A DNA stretch of 64,000 nucleotides from Zobellia russellii (GTDB taxonomy: Bacteria; Bacteroidota; Bacteroidia; Flavobacteriales; Flavobacteriaceae), in the NCBI RefSeq assembly GCF_018728565.1, contig NZ_JACSOI010000008.1, positions 62,001 to 126,000 on the forward strand, given 5' to 3'. Shown piece after piece: positions 25,633 through 35,213 of this stretch. Each line of letters begins with the position of its first letter. The first letter of the stretch is position 1. A model generated the notes under the pieces. The model did not search any database. It was not told where the DNA came from and worked only from the letters and a program-made list of their open reading frames with translations. The position numbers and the translations under genes are program-made.

Positions 25633-26103
25633 ATGAGAAAAACATTTTTTGCCCTGAGTTTATGTTCGCTTATCGCGTTCGCTTCCTGTAAAGAAAATGC
25701 ATCGAGCAAAGTAAAAACGGATAACGTTGTAGAAGCTGCACAACGTGATGAGGCTGGTAAGCAAATTCCGGTAATGGAATTTGAAAAAGCGGAACATGAC
25801 TTTGGTACTATTGAGCAAGGTACGCCCCAAGAAACTGTTTTTACTTTTAAAAACACGGGCAACGCACCTTTGATAATTACAAACGCAACTAGTTCTTGTG
25901 GTTGTACGGTTCCTAATCCTCCAAAAGACCCTATCGCACCAGGAGAAACAGGTGAGTTGGTAGTTAAGTTTAATGGATCAGGACAGAACCAAGTAACTAA
26001 AACCATTACTGTAAACGCAAATACCGAGAAAGGTACAGAGCAATTACGTATTAAAGCGTTTGTAAATCCTAAAGGAGCTGCTCCGGTAGGACCAACAAAA
26101 TAA
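25633..26103 (+). CDS. DUF1573 lipoprotein
   Basis: A 156-residue exported lipoprotein with the lipobox FASC (Cys19). The DUF1573 domain (about residues 48-145) is an Ig-like beta sandwich; its hallmark is DFGTIEQG followed by FKNTGNAPLIITNATSSCGCTVP with a conserved Cys-Gly-Cys. Its function is unknown. It lies 39 bases after nusB and 22 bases before yajC, the usual Bacteroidota order, but no mechanistic link is known. Confidence 0.92.
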   Translation: MRKTFFALSLCSLIAFASCKENASSKVKTDNVVEAAQRDEAGKQIPVMEFEKAEHDFGTIEQGTPQETVFTFKNTGNAPLIITNATSSCGCTVPNPPKDPIAPGETGELVVKFNGSGQNQVTKTITVNANTEKGTEQLRIKAFVNPKGAAPVGPTK

Positions 26104-26125
26104 TAATTGATCAGATAATAAAATT

Positions 26126-26413
26126 ATGGGTGATATAGGACAGTTTCTTCCAATGATCTTGATTTTTGTGGTTGCGTATTTCTTTATGATACGCCCACAA
26201 ATGAAACGTCAAAAGGATGAAAAGAAATTCGCAGCTGAATTAAAAAGAGGCGATAGGGTAATTACTAAAAGTGGTTTACACGGTAAAATCATGGATTTGA
26301 ATGACAATGACTTTTCTTGCATTCTTGAAACTATGGCCGGTAAATTAAAATTTGACCGTTCTGCTATTTCTATGGAAATGAGCAAAAAACTGAACGCACC
26401 CGAAAAGAAATAA
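26126..26413 (+). CDS. yajC: Preprotein translocase subunit YajC
   Basis: A 95-residue single-pass membrane protein. The helix (about residues 5-25) runs into the signature FFMIRPQMKRQK, then the small beta domain with RGDRVITKSGLHGKI. YajC joins SecD-SecF in the Sec translocon. It ends the nusB-DUF1573-yajC group, and a strong terminator follows. Confidence 0.96.
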   Translation: MGDIGQFLPMILIFVVAYFFMIRPQMKRQKDEKKFAAELKRGDRVITKSGLHGKIMDLNDNDFSCILETMAGKLKFDRSAISMEMSKKLNAPEKK

Positions 26414-26437
26414 GCGTACACTTTAATGTATGTTAAG

Positions 26438-26469
26438 AAACACCGCTATTAGTAGCGGTGTTTTTTTTT
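26438..26469 (+). terminator. Terminator of nusB-DUF1573-yajC
   Basis: AAACACCGCTA and TAGCGGTGTTT are perfect 11-bp arms around four bases, followed by nine T. Confidence 0.92.
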
Positions 26470-26522
26470 GGTCTTGTGCTAAGGTAAATTAGTATATTCA
26501 TGTTCTGAACAAACAAACCGGA

Positions 26523-27875
26523 ATGATGTACCATAATAGACGAAACTTTATCAAAAAAAGTACTTTGGCCTTAGCAGGCTCTAGTGCCGCATTTTTATTT
26601 CCAATGGAGCTTTTGGCTACTTTAAGAAAAAGGGTAGGACCCAATGACCAAATCAATGTTGGGCTTATTGGTTGTAAGGGTATGGGGTTTAGTGACCTAA
26701 CCTCTATGCTGAAGATTAGCGAAATTAATGTGATTGCACTTTGCGATGTAGATGAAGCCGTTCTAAAGACTAGAACTGCTGACCTTGAAAAAGCGGGAAT
26801 TAATAAGCCGCTATGGTATCGTGACTATCGGAAGCTTTTAGAAAACAAAGATATTGATGTGGTCATTATTGGTACTCCCGATCATTGGCATTGTCTTCAG
26901 TTAACAGATGCCCTTATGGCAGGTAAGGATGTGTATTGTGAAAAACCAATAGCAAATTCAATACAGGAATCCAATATCATGCTTAATTATGTAGGTGCGA
27001 GTGATCGCATGGTACAGATTGGCCAATGGCAACGTAGTCAGCCGCACTTTGTGGATGCTATTAATTTTGTGCATTCGGGTAAATTAGGAAATATACGTCT
27101 GGCAAAAGCATGGGCTTATCAAGGTTGGATGAAACCTGTTCCCGTTGTTCCGGATTCTGCTGTTCCAGAAGGTGTAGATTATAAAATGTGGCTAGGTCCC
27201 GCTCCGGAACGTGCTTTTAATGCAAACCGATTCCATTTTAACTTTAGGTGGTTTTGGGATTATGCTGGCGGATTAATGACGGATTGGGGAGTACATTTGT
27301 TGGATTATGCCTTGTACGGAATGAAAGCGGGAACTCCAAAATCGGTTATGGCATTAGGAGGGAAGTTTGCTTACCCGGAAGATGCTTCCGAAACACCGGA
27401 TACGTTACAGACCGTTTTTGAATATGATGGTTTTTCTATTCTTTGGGAACATGCCACTGGCATTGATGGCGGCAATTATGGACGTAACCACGGCATAGCC
27501 TTTATAGGTAATAACGGTACACTGGTCGTAGATCGGAACGGGTGGGAAGTAATACCTGAGGAAGAGTTTGCCGGATGGGGTAAAAAAGGAACCCCTAAAA
27601 TGGAAGCTGTCTCGTATGATAAAGGAAATGCGAGCGGATTGGACCTACACACCAAGAATTTTATTGAAGCGGTAAAAACCAGGGATAATTCTAAACTAAA
27701 TGCACCTATTAAAGTCGGGTATGATGCCGCTTTGGTTTCTCACATGGGCAATGTGGCCTTTAAAACGGGCAACCGTATCTATTGGGACGGTACTTCCGGA
27801 AAATTTAAAGAAGAAGAAGCAAACAAGCTCATTACGGCCAATTATCAAAACGGCTGGAAATTACCAATGTTGTAG
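26523..27875 (+). CDS. Tat-exported Gfo/Idh/MocA-family oxidoreductase
   Basis: A 450-residue NAD(P)-dependent oxidoreductase with an N-terminal twin-arginine signal (NRRNFIKK at residues 5-12, then a hydrophobic stretch to about 30). The Rossmann part starts at GLIGCKGMG and the family motif CEKPIANS follows, then the C-terminal alpha/beta substrate domain. Family members act on sugars or sugar derivatives, and exported ones are common in Bacteroidota. Because the Tat path moves folded proteins, cofactor would be bound before export. The substrate is unknown, and no saccharide locus surrounds it. Two adjacent ATGs (26523, 26526) are equivalent. Confidence 0.88.
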   Translation: MMYHNRRNFIKKSTLALAGSSAAFLFPMELLATLRKRVGPNDQINVGLIGCKGMGFSDLTSMLKISEINVIALCDVDEAVLKTRTADLEKAGINKPLWYRDYRKLLENKDIDVVIIGTPDHWHCLQLTDALMAGKDVYCEKPIANSIQESNIMLNYVGASDRMVQIGQWQRSQPHFVDAINFVHSGKLGNIRLAKAWAYQGWMKPVPVVPDSAVPEGVDYKMWLGPAPERAFNANRFHFNFRWFWDYAGGLMTDWGVHLLDYALYGMKAGTPKSVMALGGKFAYPEDASETPDTLQTVFEYDGFSILWEHATGIDGGNYGRNHGIAFIGNNGTLVVDRNGWEVIPEEEFAGWGKKGTPKMEAVSYDKGNASGLDLHTKNFIEAVKTRDNSKLNAPIKVGYDAALVSHMGNVAFKTGNRIYWDGTSGKFKEEEANKLITANYQNGWKLPML

Positions 27876-27881
27876 AGAAAA

Positions 27882-27925
27882 ATGCTTCCAAACCTAACAT
27901 CTATTTAAGTTTGGGAGCATTATTT
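27882..27925 (+). terminator. Terminator of the oxidoreductase
   Basis: A 12-bp stem (ATGCTTCCAAAC with GTTTGGGAGCAT, one G-T pair) is followed by a short T-rich stretch. Confidence 0.7.
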
Positions 27926-28523
27926 ATCGGTATAAATCGTTAAGGCCTTTGCCTTCGATTATCATAGGTAAAATCTTTTCCATTCTACTTGCTTTCGTTT
28001 GTTCTCGCTTGGCGTTTGCAATGTATTCCGCATATTCTTTCTGTTTATATGGCGATAGTTTTTTAAAACACCCCTTTACTTTGGGCTGTGCTTTGAATAC
28101 CTTTTCCAGTTCAGGAGGAACGGTTACGCGGGTAATTTTGCTTTTAGGACTTCTGGCCAGTTCAATACCTTTCTTTTGGTTTTCAATAGCTTCGTTTATA
28201 TATGCCGAAACTTTAATGGGGTCAATATCTTTTTCTGAGAAAAATTTCCAGTGGCGCATGGCTTGGGTCTTTCCTTCTTGGGCGTTTTCAAGAATGTTTC
28301 CGGGGTCGCCTAAAAAGACACCGTTAAAGAACCAAATACCAAAATGATTCTTGAATTTACAAATGGCCAATACATTCTTCTGGTTGATAGTATAGGTTGG
28401 AAAATTCCACTTATAGGTCTCAACAACATCGGTTTTTAAAACCAGATCTCGCAGTTGGCCAATGGCTTTTTTAAAGTGATGTTCTTCGGCAAAATAGGCC
28501 TCAATTTTTTCGGATGTATCCAT
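27924..28523 (-). CDS. YdeI/OmpD-associated, DUF1801-domain protein
   Basis: A 199-residue cytoplasmic protein with an N-terminal DUF1801 domain (about 15-115; VVETYKWNFPTYTINQKNVLAICKFKNHFGIWF) and a C-terminal YdeI/OmpD-associated helical tail (KLSPYKQKEYAEYIANAKREQTKASRMEKILPMI). YdeI-type proteins were linked to tolerance of antimicrobial peptides, but the molecular activity is not known. It is a single gene, convergent with the oxidoreductase. Confidence 0.85.
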   Translation of the reverse strand: MDTSEKIEAYFAEEHHFKKAIGQLRDLVLKTDVVETYKWNFPTYTINQKNVLAICKFKNHFGIWFFNGVFLGDPGNILENAQEGKTQAMRHWKFFSEKDIDPIKVSAYINEAIENQKKGIELARSPKSKITRVTVPPELEKVFKAQPKVKGCFKKLSPYKQKEYAEYIANAKREQTKASRMEKILPMIIEGKGLNDLYR

Positions 28524-28570
28524 GTGCTTATGGACTTTTAAGATTCTCTCTTAAAGGTAAGCATTTGTCT

Positions 28571-29800
28571 TTACACCGCTCTTTTGGCTACAAGCTCACA
28601 TATTTTAATTATGACTTCAGTAGCTTTTATCATACTTTCCACGGGAACGTATTCGTATTTACCATGAAAATTATGTCCTCCGGCAAAGATATTAGGACAT
28701 GGTAGCCCCATATAGCTTAATTGCGAACCATCTGTTCCGCCACGTATGGGTTTTATGATCGGGGTAACACGCATGGCTTCCATAGCTTCTTTTGCCAGTT
28801 CCACAATATGAAAAACAGGTTCTACCTTTTCGCGCATGTTAAAATACTGGTCTTTAATTTCCAAGCTAATACAATTGCCGTGAATGTGGTTCAGTTTTTC
28901 GGTGATATCACGAAGCAGTTGCTTCCTGTTTTCAAAGTGCGTTTTATCATGGTCCCTTACAATCAATTCAAATTCGGCATGTTCTATTTCGCCCTTTATA
29001 TGGTGTACATGAAAGAACCCCTCTCTACCCGAGGTATTCTGGGGTGTTTCTTCCGGGGGCAGGATTTCTAAAAATTCGCTGGCAATGCTTATGGCATTTA
29101 CCATTTTGTTCTTGGCATATCCCGGGTGAACACTTTTTCCTTTGATGGTTACTTTGGCGCTAGCTGCATTAAAATTTTCATATTCCAACTCACCAACTTG
29201 GCTTCCGTCCATAGTGTAGGCCCAATCTGCGCCAAATTTTTCAACATCAAAATGATGTGCCCCTCTACCTATTTCCTCGTCAGGAGTAAAACCTATTCTA
29301 ATCTTACCGTGTTTTATTTCGGGATGATTAATAAGATATTCCATCGCGGTGATTATTTCCGTAATTCCGGCCTTGTCATCTGCGCCAAGTAGGGTAGTGC
29401 CATCTGTAGTAATCAACGTCTGGCCCTTATATTGTAGTAAATCTTCAAAATAATCAGGAGAAAGAACAATGTTTTCCATATGGTTTAGAACAATGTCCTT
29501 TCCATCGTAATTCTCAATAATTTGAGGGTTCACATTGGCTCCCGAATAGTCCGGAGATGTGTCAAAATGAGAAATAAAACCAATAGTGGGTACCTCTATA
29601 TTAAGGTTGCTGGGCAAGGTAGCTGTAATGTAGGCCTTATTGTCAATAGAGACTTCCTCCATTCCAATTTCCAATAACTCCTCAACGAGCAAATCTGCTA
29701 AATACCATTGTTTTTCGGTGCTTGGGGTGGTGCTGGAACTGGGGTCGCTTTGGGTATCTATTTTTACATAGTTTAGAAAGCGATCAATGATATTTTGCAT
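28571..29800 (-). CDS. pepT: Peptidase T (tripeptidase)
   Basis: A 409-residue M20B zinc aminopeptidase that removes the N-terminal residue from tripeptides in the cytoplasm. The metal-site and catalytic blocks are SHFDTSPD, LLGADDKAG, TPDEEIGRGA and GGTDGSQLSYMGLPCPNIFAGGHNFHG. The ATG at 29800 (MQNIIDRFLNYVKIDTQSD) gives the standard length (E. coli 408). An upstream TTG at 29848 coincides with the -33 promoter element and is rejected as a start. Confidence 0.96.
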   Translation of the reverse strand: MQNIIDRFLNYVKIDTQSDPSSSTTPSTEKQWYLADLLVEELLEIGMEEVSIDNKAYITATLPSNLNIEVPTIGFISHFDTSPDYSGANVNPQIIENYDGKDIVLNHMENIVLSPDYFEDLLQYKGQTLITTDGTTLLGADDKAGITEIITAMEYLINHPEIKHGKIRIGFTPDEEIGRGAHHFDVEKFGADWAYTMDGSQVGELEYENFNAASAKVTIKGKSVHPGYAKNKMVNAISIASEFLEILPPEETPQNTSGREGFFHVHHIKGEIEHAEFELIVRDHDKTHFENRKQLLRDITEKLNHIHGNCISLEIKDQYFNMREKVEPVFHIVELAKEAMEAMRVTPIIKPIRGGTDGSQLSYMGLPCPNIFAGGHNFHGKYEYVPVESMIKATEVIIKICELVAKRAV

Positions 29801-29816
29801 TGGTATATTTTTAAAC

Positions 29817-29848
29817 CAAAAGTACAAAATTGGGGGTACTAGAAACAA
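29817..29848 (-). promoter_or_regulatory. Promoter of pepT
   Basis: On the minus strand TTG (29846-29848), 21 bases, then TACTTTTG (29817-29824) form a full Bacteroidota -33/-7 promoter 16 bases upstream of the start codon. Confidence 0.65.
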
Positions 29849-29943
29849 TAGAAACTTTTTTTAAGATTATGTTTTTAGTGTTTTTCTTACGTTAAAAATA
29901 AAAAATACTTAACTTTTCAATGAATTAACTCAAATAACTAATT

Positions 29944-32802
29944 ATGAAAAAGCAGTATTTAATGTGCTATGTGCTCTTTATGAGTGTCATAGGAATTGCT
30001 AGTGCCCAGATAACGGGTACGGTGTTAGACGAAGATGGTGAACCTCTGCCCGGAGCTTCGGTAGTTGTGAAGGGTACAACTACAGGATCTACTACGGATT
30101 TTGATGGTTTATTTTCTATTGATGCAGAAGTGGGGGACAAGCTGGTCATTTCCTACATTGGTTATGAAACCAAAGAAGTAACCGCTGCGGCCGGTGGCAT
30201 GAGTGTGCAATTATCTTCAGGAGTAGCGTTGTCCGAAGTTGTGATTATTGGTTCGCGTAATCCTAACAGGACGGCTACGGAGAGTATGGTTCCGGTAGAT
30301 GTAATCAGTATGAAGGAACTGAATAGCGTTGCGCCTCAGGTAAACCTGAACCAAATTTTAAATTATGTAGCTCCCTCGTTTACTTCAAATACCCAGACCA
30401 TTTCAGATGGTACGGATCACATTGACCCAGCTTCTTTAAGAGGTTTAGGGCCTGATCAGGTTTTGGTATTGATCAATGGTAAAAGAAGGCACACTTCTTC
30501 CCTTATAAATGTTAACGGTACTTTTGGACGGGGTAGTGTTGGTACGGATTTAAATGCTATACCAGCGGCAGCAATTCAACGTATAGAAGTTTTAAGAGAC
30601 GGTGCAGCTGCCCAGTATGGCTCTGATGCCATAGCAGGTGTTATTAATATAGTCTTGAACAAGAGTGTAAACGAATTAAATACAACAGTTACAACAGGAG
30701 CTAATTTCTCTAAAAATGCCAACGATCAAACGGGTGGTGTTGATGGTGCAACAACTAACGTTTCTGCAAGTTATGGGGTTCCATTGGGGCAAAATGGAGG
30801 CTTTTTAAATCTTTCCGGTGATTTTGATGTTCGTCAGGATTACAGTAGAATGAGAGAGTGGGAAGGTGATGTTTTTAATCAATACAACGTGGTTGAAAGG
30901 TTTGCGAGGAACGATGGTTATGATTTGACTAATTTATTGGATGATGATGTGGCGGATGTAATTCAATATGCAAATCAAGCAGGGATAAATTTGAACGGTG
31001 CATCTACAAAAGCGGAACTTCAGCCCATTTTATCTGCGGATGCAACGGACGCGGAACTTGCTGCAAGGGGACAGGAAAGAAGTGACTATAACATGAGAGT
31101 GGGTCAGTCTGCATTACGTGGTGGTCGAATTTTCGCCAACTTTTCTATGCCTTTAGATGATAATGGAACGGAAGTGTATTCTTTTGCGGGTATTAGTTCT
31201 AGAACTGGTAATTCTGCAGGTTTTTACAGATTACCCAACCAAAGCAGGACATTTACACCTGCATATAATAACGGATTTTTACCTGAAATTAATTCCACGA
31301 TAAAAGACAGGTCTTTATCTGTAGGGATTAAAGGAAAAATTAATGAGTGGGATGTTGATTTAAGCAACACCTATGGAAAAAACTCTTTTCTATATACTAT
31401 AGGAAATACTTTTAATGCTTCCATGCAAAATGCCTCGCCAACAATTTTTGATGCAGGTGGTTTCTCATTTGCTCAGAATACGGCCAATTTGGATGTTTCC
31501 CGTTTTTTTGAAGATGCATTATCTGGTTTAAATGTTGCCTTTGGAGGGGAATATAGAGTTGAGAATTATGATATTGAAGCAGGAGAAGAAGCTTCGTATT
31601 CTCAATATACGGCAGATGGTCAACGTATCACTTTAGCATCGCAACAGCCATCACAAGATTTCTTTGGAAATGGAAGACCAGGAGGTTCTCAAGTATTCCC
31701 TGGGTTTAGTCCTAATAATGAATTATCTAGAGGTAGGAGCAGTGTTGCAGGTTATATAGATATAGAGGCAGATTTCTCTGAAAAATTCTTGGCCAGTTTT
31801 GCCACGCGTTTTGAGAATTATAGCGATTTTGGTTCTACTATCAATTTTAAATTGGCCACGCGTTACAAAATCAATGACAACTTAAATATTAGGGCAGCAG
31901 CCAATACAGGTTTTAGAGCGCCCTCTTTACATCAGATAAACTTTAATTCCACCTCTACAATTTTTGACCAGAACGGAGATCCGCAGGAAGTGGGAACTTT
32001 TGCAAATGATAGTAGAGCAGCAAAGCTTTTGGGAATTCCGGAATTGAAGGAAGAAACTTCAAGTAGTGTTAGTGTTGGATTCACAGCGAAAATTCCAGAT
32101 GCAAATCTTACATTAACGGTAGATGGTTATTATGTAGAAATTAATGACAGAGTAGTGTATACTGGACAGTTTAGCGGCCCAGGTACAGGAACTGAATTGG
32201 ACAATTTGCTCCGCCAGGCCAATGCTACCGCAGCCTCCTTCTTTGCGAACGCTATTAATACGGAGTCTCGTGGGTTGGATGTAGTGCTTACTCATCAAGC
32301 TAACTTAAGCGATAATTGGAGGTTAAAATCAGATTTAGCCGGTACTTTTTCTAAAACCAATCAAATAGGTGATATTAACGCATCGCAGGTTTTAGAGGAT
32401 GCTGGTTTAGTTGATACGTATTTTCCAGAGGATAGCAGGGTGTATTTGGAAGAGGCCGTGCCACGTACAAAAATCAACCTATCTAATAGTTTAACTTCCG
32501 ATAAGTGGATAATGTTCTTAAGAAACGTATACTTTGGAGAAGTAACGGAAGCCACTACGGTTGTGGAAAATCAGCAGGTTTTTGGCACCAAGTTGGTGAC
32601 GGATCTTTCCATTGGTTACAAAGCCACGGATGCTTTAACACTTACGGTAGGAGCCAACAATTTATTTGATATCTATCCGGATAGAGCGGAAGAGCAGTTT
32701 AATAACCGTAGTTCAGGTCGTTTTGATTGGTCCCGTAGAGCGCAACAATTTGGTATTGGAGGTCGCTTCTTATTTGCTAGGGTAAACTTTACATTAAAGT
32801 AA
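29944..32802 (+). CDS. TonB-dependent receptor with carboxypeptidase-like N-terminal domain
   Basis: A 952-residue outer-membrane receptor. After the signal peptide (1-21) comes a carboxypeptidase-regulatory-like domain (about 22-95, ITGTVLDEDGEPLPGASV), the plug (about 98-225, LRGLGPDQVLVLINGKRRHTSS and IQRIEVLRDGAAAQYGSDAIAGVINIV) and the 22-strand barrel ending in VNFTLK. No SusD partner lies beside it, so it is not a standard polysaccharide locus. It is a distant paralogue of the receptor at 57019-59964. The substrate is unknown. It is a single-gene unit with a terminator. Confidence 0.93.
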   Translation: MKKQYLMCYVLFMSVIGIASAQITGTVLDEDGEPLPGASVVVKGTTTGSTTDFDGLFSIDAEVGDKLVISYIGYETKEVTAAAGGMSVQLSSGVALSEVVIIGSRNPNRTATESMVPVDVISMKELNSVAPQVNLNQILNYVAPSFTSNTQTISDGTDHIDPASLRGLGPDQVLVLINGKRRHTSSLINVNGTFGRGSVGTDLNAIPAAAIQRIEVLRDGAAAQYGSDAIAGVINIVLNKSVNELNTTVTTGANFSKNANDQTGGVDGATTNVSASYGVPLGQNGGFLNLSGDFDVRQDYSRMREWEGDVFNQYNVVERFARNDGYDLTNLLDDDVADVIQYANQAGINLNGASTKAELQPILSADATDAELAARGQERSDYNMRVGQSALRGGRIFANFSMPLDDNGTEVYSFAGISSRTGNSAGFYRLPNQSRTFTPAYNNGFLPEINSTIKDRSLSVGIKGKINEWDVDLSNTYGKNSFLYTIGNTFNASMQNASPTIFDAGGFSFAQNTANLDVSRFFEDALSGLNVAFGGEYRVENYDIEAGEEASYSQYTADGQRITLASQQPSQDFFGNGRPGGSQVFPGFSPNNELSRGRSSVAGYIDIEADFSEKFLASFATRFENYSDFGSTINFKLATRYKINDNLNIRAAANTGFRAPSLHQINFNSTSTIFDQNGDPQEVGTFANDSRAAKLLGIPELKEETSSSVSVGFTAKIPDANLTLTVDGYYVEINDRVVYTGQFSGPGTGTELDNLLRQANATAASFFANAINTESRGLDVVLTHQANLSDNWRLKSDLAGTFSKTNQIGDINASQVLEDAGLVDTYFPEDSRVYLEEAVPRTKINLSNSLTSDKWIMFLRNVYFGEVTEATTVVENQQVFGTKLVTDLSIGYKATDALTLTVGANNLFDIYPDRAEEQFNNRSSGRFDWSRRAQQFGIGGRFLFARVNFTLK

Positions 32803-32828
32803 GACTTTAAAGAGAAAAATTAGTTTAG

Positions 32829-32857
32829 AAAGGCTGCCCCACTGGGGCAGCTTTTTT
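32829..32857 (+). terminator. Terminator of the TonB receptor gene
   Basis: GCTGCCCC and GGGGCAGC flank ACT, extended by A-T pairs, then seven T. Confidence 0.93.
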
Positions 32858-32945
32858 TATGTAAATGAATCATACACAGGAGAAATATAATTTTTTGGTT
32901 AAATAGTTGTTTATATAAACGAAGTTGAATTTTAATCAAGATTAT

Positions 32946-33383
32946 ATGTATCGTAAAATATATGGTTTTATAGCATTCATGATGTTTTTTTCTGTGGGAT
33001 ATGCACAAAGTTGTACATTGGATATAGGTGGAAAAAACAGTGAAACCATTAAAACGATTTTTCAACTGAACGAGGAGCAGATAGTTCTCATGGAGGCGCT
33101 TCAGGGAGAATTGGCAGTGACTACAAAAAGTGTTGAGGAGCAAATTGAAAAGCTACTCGCGCAACATCCGCAAAGTACGCAGGAAGATCTTATAAAACTG
33201 GCCGAAAAATATAAAGGGCTGCAACAGCAATTGGTACAGGCAGCTTATGATAGTGATAAAAAACTGCTATCTGCTTTCAACACTAAACAATATGAGCGTT
33301 ATCTTCAGCTCTGTAACGAAGCTATAAGGCTTCCTATAAAAGTGGTGCCAAAGAGTTACGAAATACCTGTAGAGGAGGAGTAA
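32946..33383 (+). CDS. Small exported helical protein of unknown function
   Basis: I recognise no family. The 145-residue protein begins MYRKIYGFIAFMMFFSVGYAQ, a signal peptide cleaved near residue 20. The mature part is mostly helical with many Gln/Glu/Lys (about 40-125, probably coiled coil) and ends EIPVEEE. The ATG at 32946 is chosen; a TTG at 32925 would add seven polar residues before the signal. It lies between the TonB receptor terminator and pyrD, and appears to be on its own. Confidence 0.7.
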   Translation: MYRKIYGFIAFMMFFSVGYAQSCTLDIGGKNSETIKTIFQLNEEQIVLMEALQGELAVTTKSVEEQIEKLLAQHPQSTQEDLIKLAEKYKGLQQQLVQAAYDSDKKLLSAFNTKQYERYLQLCNEAIRLPIKVVPKSYEIPVEEE

Positions 33384-33450
33384 AGAGTCGCCGGTTAGGC
33401 CGTGATGACCTATTTCAATTCAGTACTTAGGATTTTAAAATTGTAATAAG

Positions 33451-33483
33451 TTGTGTCTATACTAGGCTAAGTTTGTATTTTTG
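33451..33483 (+). promoter_or_regulatory. Promoter of pyrD
   Basis: TTG (33451-33453), 22 bases, then TATTTTTG (33476-33483) match the Bacteroidota -33/-7 pattern; the ATG follows at 33504. Confidence 0.65.
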
Positions 33484-33503
33484 CGCAAACACTACACACC
33501 TTC

Positions 33504-34541
33504 ATGTATAAGACCTTTCTTCAGCCGTTACTTTTCTCGCTAGATGCAGAAAAAGCCCATCACGTTACCTTTTCATTAGTTCGTTTTCTTTGTAAGATCG
33601 GTTTTTCCGGTTTGTTCAGGGCTATTTATAAGATTGAGGACCCGCGCTTGGAAAAGGAAGTTTTTGGGATTAGGTTTAAAAACCCAGTGGGACTGGCCGC
33701 TGGTTTTGATAAAGACGCCAAACTTTACAATGAATTGTCCAACTTTGGTTTTGGTTTTGTTGAAATAGGTACATTAACTCCAAAACCACAGGAAGGAAAC
33801 CTTAAAACAAGATTATTCAGGTTAAAGCCGGACCAAGCCATAGTAAACCGAATGGGGTTCAATAATATGGGGGTCGTAGATGCTGTAGAACGATTAAAAA
33901 AAGAACATAAAGTTCTTATTGGGGGCAACATAGGTAAGAATAAAATAACTCCTAATGAGGACGCCGTTTCAGATTACCTTATCTGTTTTAATGCGCTTTT
34001 TGACCATGTAGATTATTTTGTGGTTAATGTAAGTTCTCCCAATACGCCAGGCTTGCGTGAGCTTCAGGATAAAGAACCTTTAACAGCTCTTTTACTGGAA
34101 CTTAAAAAAGAAAACTCAAAATTAGCTTCGCAGAAGCAGCAAAAAGAAAAACCTATTCTTTTAAAAATAGCACCAGACCTAACGGACGACCAATTGCTGG
34201 ATATTATTGCTATTGTGGCCGATACAAAGATTGATGGTGTTATAGCCACTAATACGACTATAGAAAGGAAAAATTTAAAATCCGAAGAATCGCTCACGAA
34301 GGAAATGGGCGGACTAAGCGGAAAACCACTAACGCAAAGAAGTACAGAGGTAATCCGTTTCTTGGCGGAAAAAAGCAATAAAGCTTTCCCTATAATTGGT
34401 GTAGGTGGAATTCACTCCGAAAAAGATGCTTTGGATAAATTGGAAGCCGGTGCAGATTTGGTTCAGCTGTACACGGGTTTTATATACGAAGGCCCAGCAT
34501 TGATAAAGCGCATTAATAAGGCTATACTAAAGCAGTCCTAA
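33504..34541 (+). CDS. pyrD: Quinone-dependent dihydroorotate dehydrogenase (class 2)
   Basis: A 345-residue FMN enzyme of pyrimidine synthesis that oxidises dihydroorotate and passes electrons to menaquinone. The N-terminal helical membrane-binding part (1-45) marks class 2. The barrel has [52 protein letters not shown] with the catalytic Ser, and [29 protein letters not shown] (phosphate and FMN site). It is a single-gene unit. Confidence 0.97.
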   Translation: MYKTFLQPLLFSLDAEKAHHVTFSLVRFLCKIGFSGLFRAIYKIEDPRLEKEVFGIRFKNPVGLAAGFDKDAKLYNELSNFGFGFVEIGTLTPKPQEGNLKTRLFRLKPDQAIVNRMGFNNMGVVDAVERLKKEHKVLIGGNIGKNKITPNEDAVSDYLICFNALFDHVDYFVVNVSSPNTPGLRELQDKEPLTALLLELKKENSKLASQKQQKEKPILLKIAPDLTDDQLLDIIAIVADTKIDGVIATNTTIERKNLKSEESLTKEMGGLSGKPLTQRSTEVIRFLAEKSNKAFPIIGVGGIHSEKDALDKLEAGADLVQLYTGFIYEGPALIKRINKAILKQS

Positions 34542-34580
34542 AAACCTAAGGATATAGTTTTAATTAGATTGTCCTCGGTT

Positions 34581-35000
34581 TTACTTTGTCCAATAATCAA
34601 CCACTAAAACACCATCTAGGTATGGGCCTAGAGCATCTGCAAAAGCTTTGTGGTCTGGGTGTGGTAAATAAGTGGCACGGTCTTCTTCGCTATTAAAAGT
34701 TAAGAAAAAACAATGGGTAAAACCGTCGTTCAGACCTTCGGGGCTATTGTTCAATCCCCATTCGTAGCCTACAATTTGTGGAATTTTTGAGGGTAAAGCG
34801 GTAAAGGCGTCCTCCACTTTTTTAATATCTTCCTTAGAAGTTTCAGGTTTGAATTTAAACAATACTACATGGCGTAATAAACTATCTTTTTGCATAACGG
34901 TTTCGGCTGCGGGTTTTGTTTCGTTCCTGATTTCAAACGCCACTAAAAGCAACGCTACTAGAACTAAACTTAGGGTAAAGGTAATCTGACTTTGTTTCAT
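34581..35000 (-). CDS. Dabb-domain (stress-responsive A/B barrel) protein with N-terminal anchor
   Basis: A 139-residue protein with a hydrophobic N-terminal segment (about residues 7-23), a short linker and a dimeric alpha/beta barrel (Dabb) domain: LLRHVVLFKFKPETSKEDIKKVEDAF, then YEWGLNNSPEGLNDGFTHCFFLTF and YLPHPDHKAFADALGPYL. The ATG at 35000 is preferred to a TTG at 35021. The exported Dabb form is common in this order; its ligand and reaction are unknown. Confidence 0.85.
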   Translation of the reverse strand: MKQSQITFTLSLVLVALLLVAFEIRNETKPAAETVMQKDSLLRHVVLFKFKPETSKEDIKKVEDAFTALPSKIPQIVGYEWGLNNSPEGLNDGFTHCFFLTFNSEEDRATYLPHPDHKAFADALGPYLDGVLVVDYWTK

Positions 35001-35213
35001 GGCCTTATTTTTAAGATGCAATAACGGTTATGGTCCAGCATAAGGGGAATTGCGACCAACTAAAAAAATACAATCCAAGCACATTTTTTTTGAACTCCAG
35101 ATTTTACACAAGATATAAAAAAGAGTAGTTACTTTAGCGTAAATAACAAGGTTTCCAGTCTAAAACTGGGATGGCTAAGATTTGTATTAAATTTAAGCAG
35201 GAATTAGATTACC

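Noticed and set aside
29944-32802. Polysaccharide utilisation locus at the TonB receptor
   Set aside because: No SusD-like gene or glycoside hydrolase lies nearby, and the receptor is followed by a terminator.
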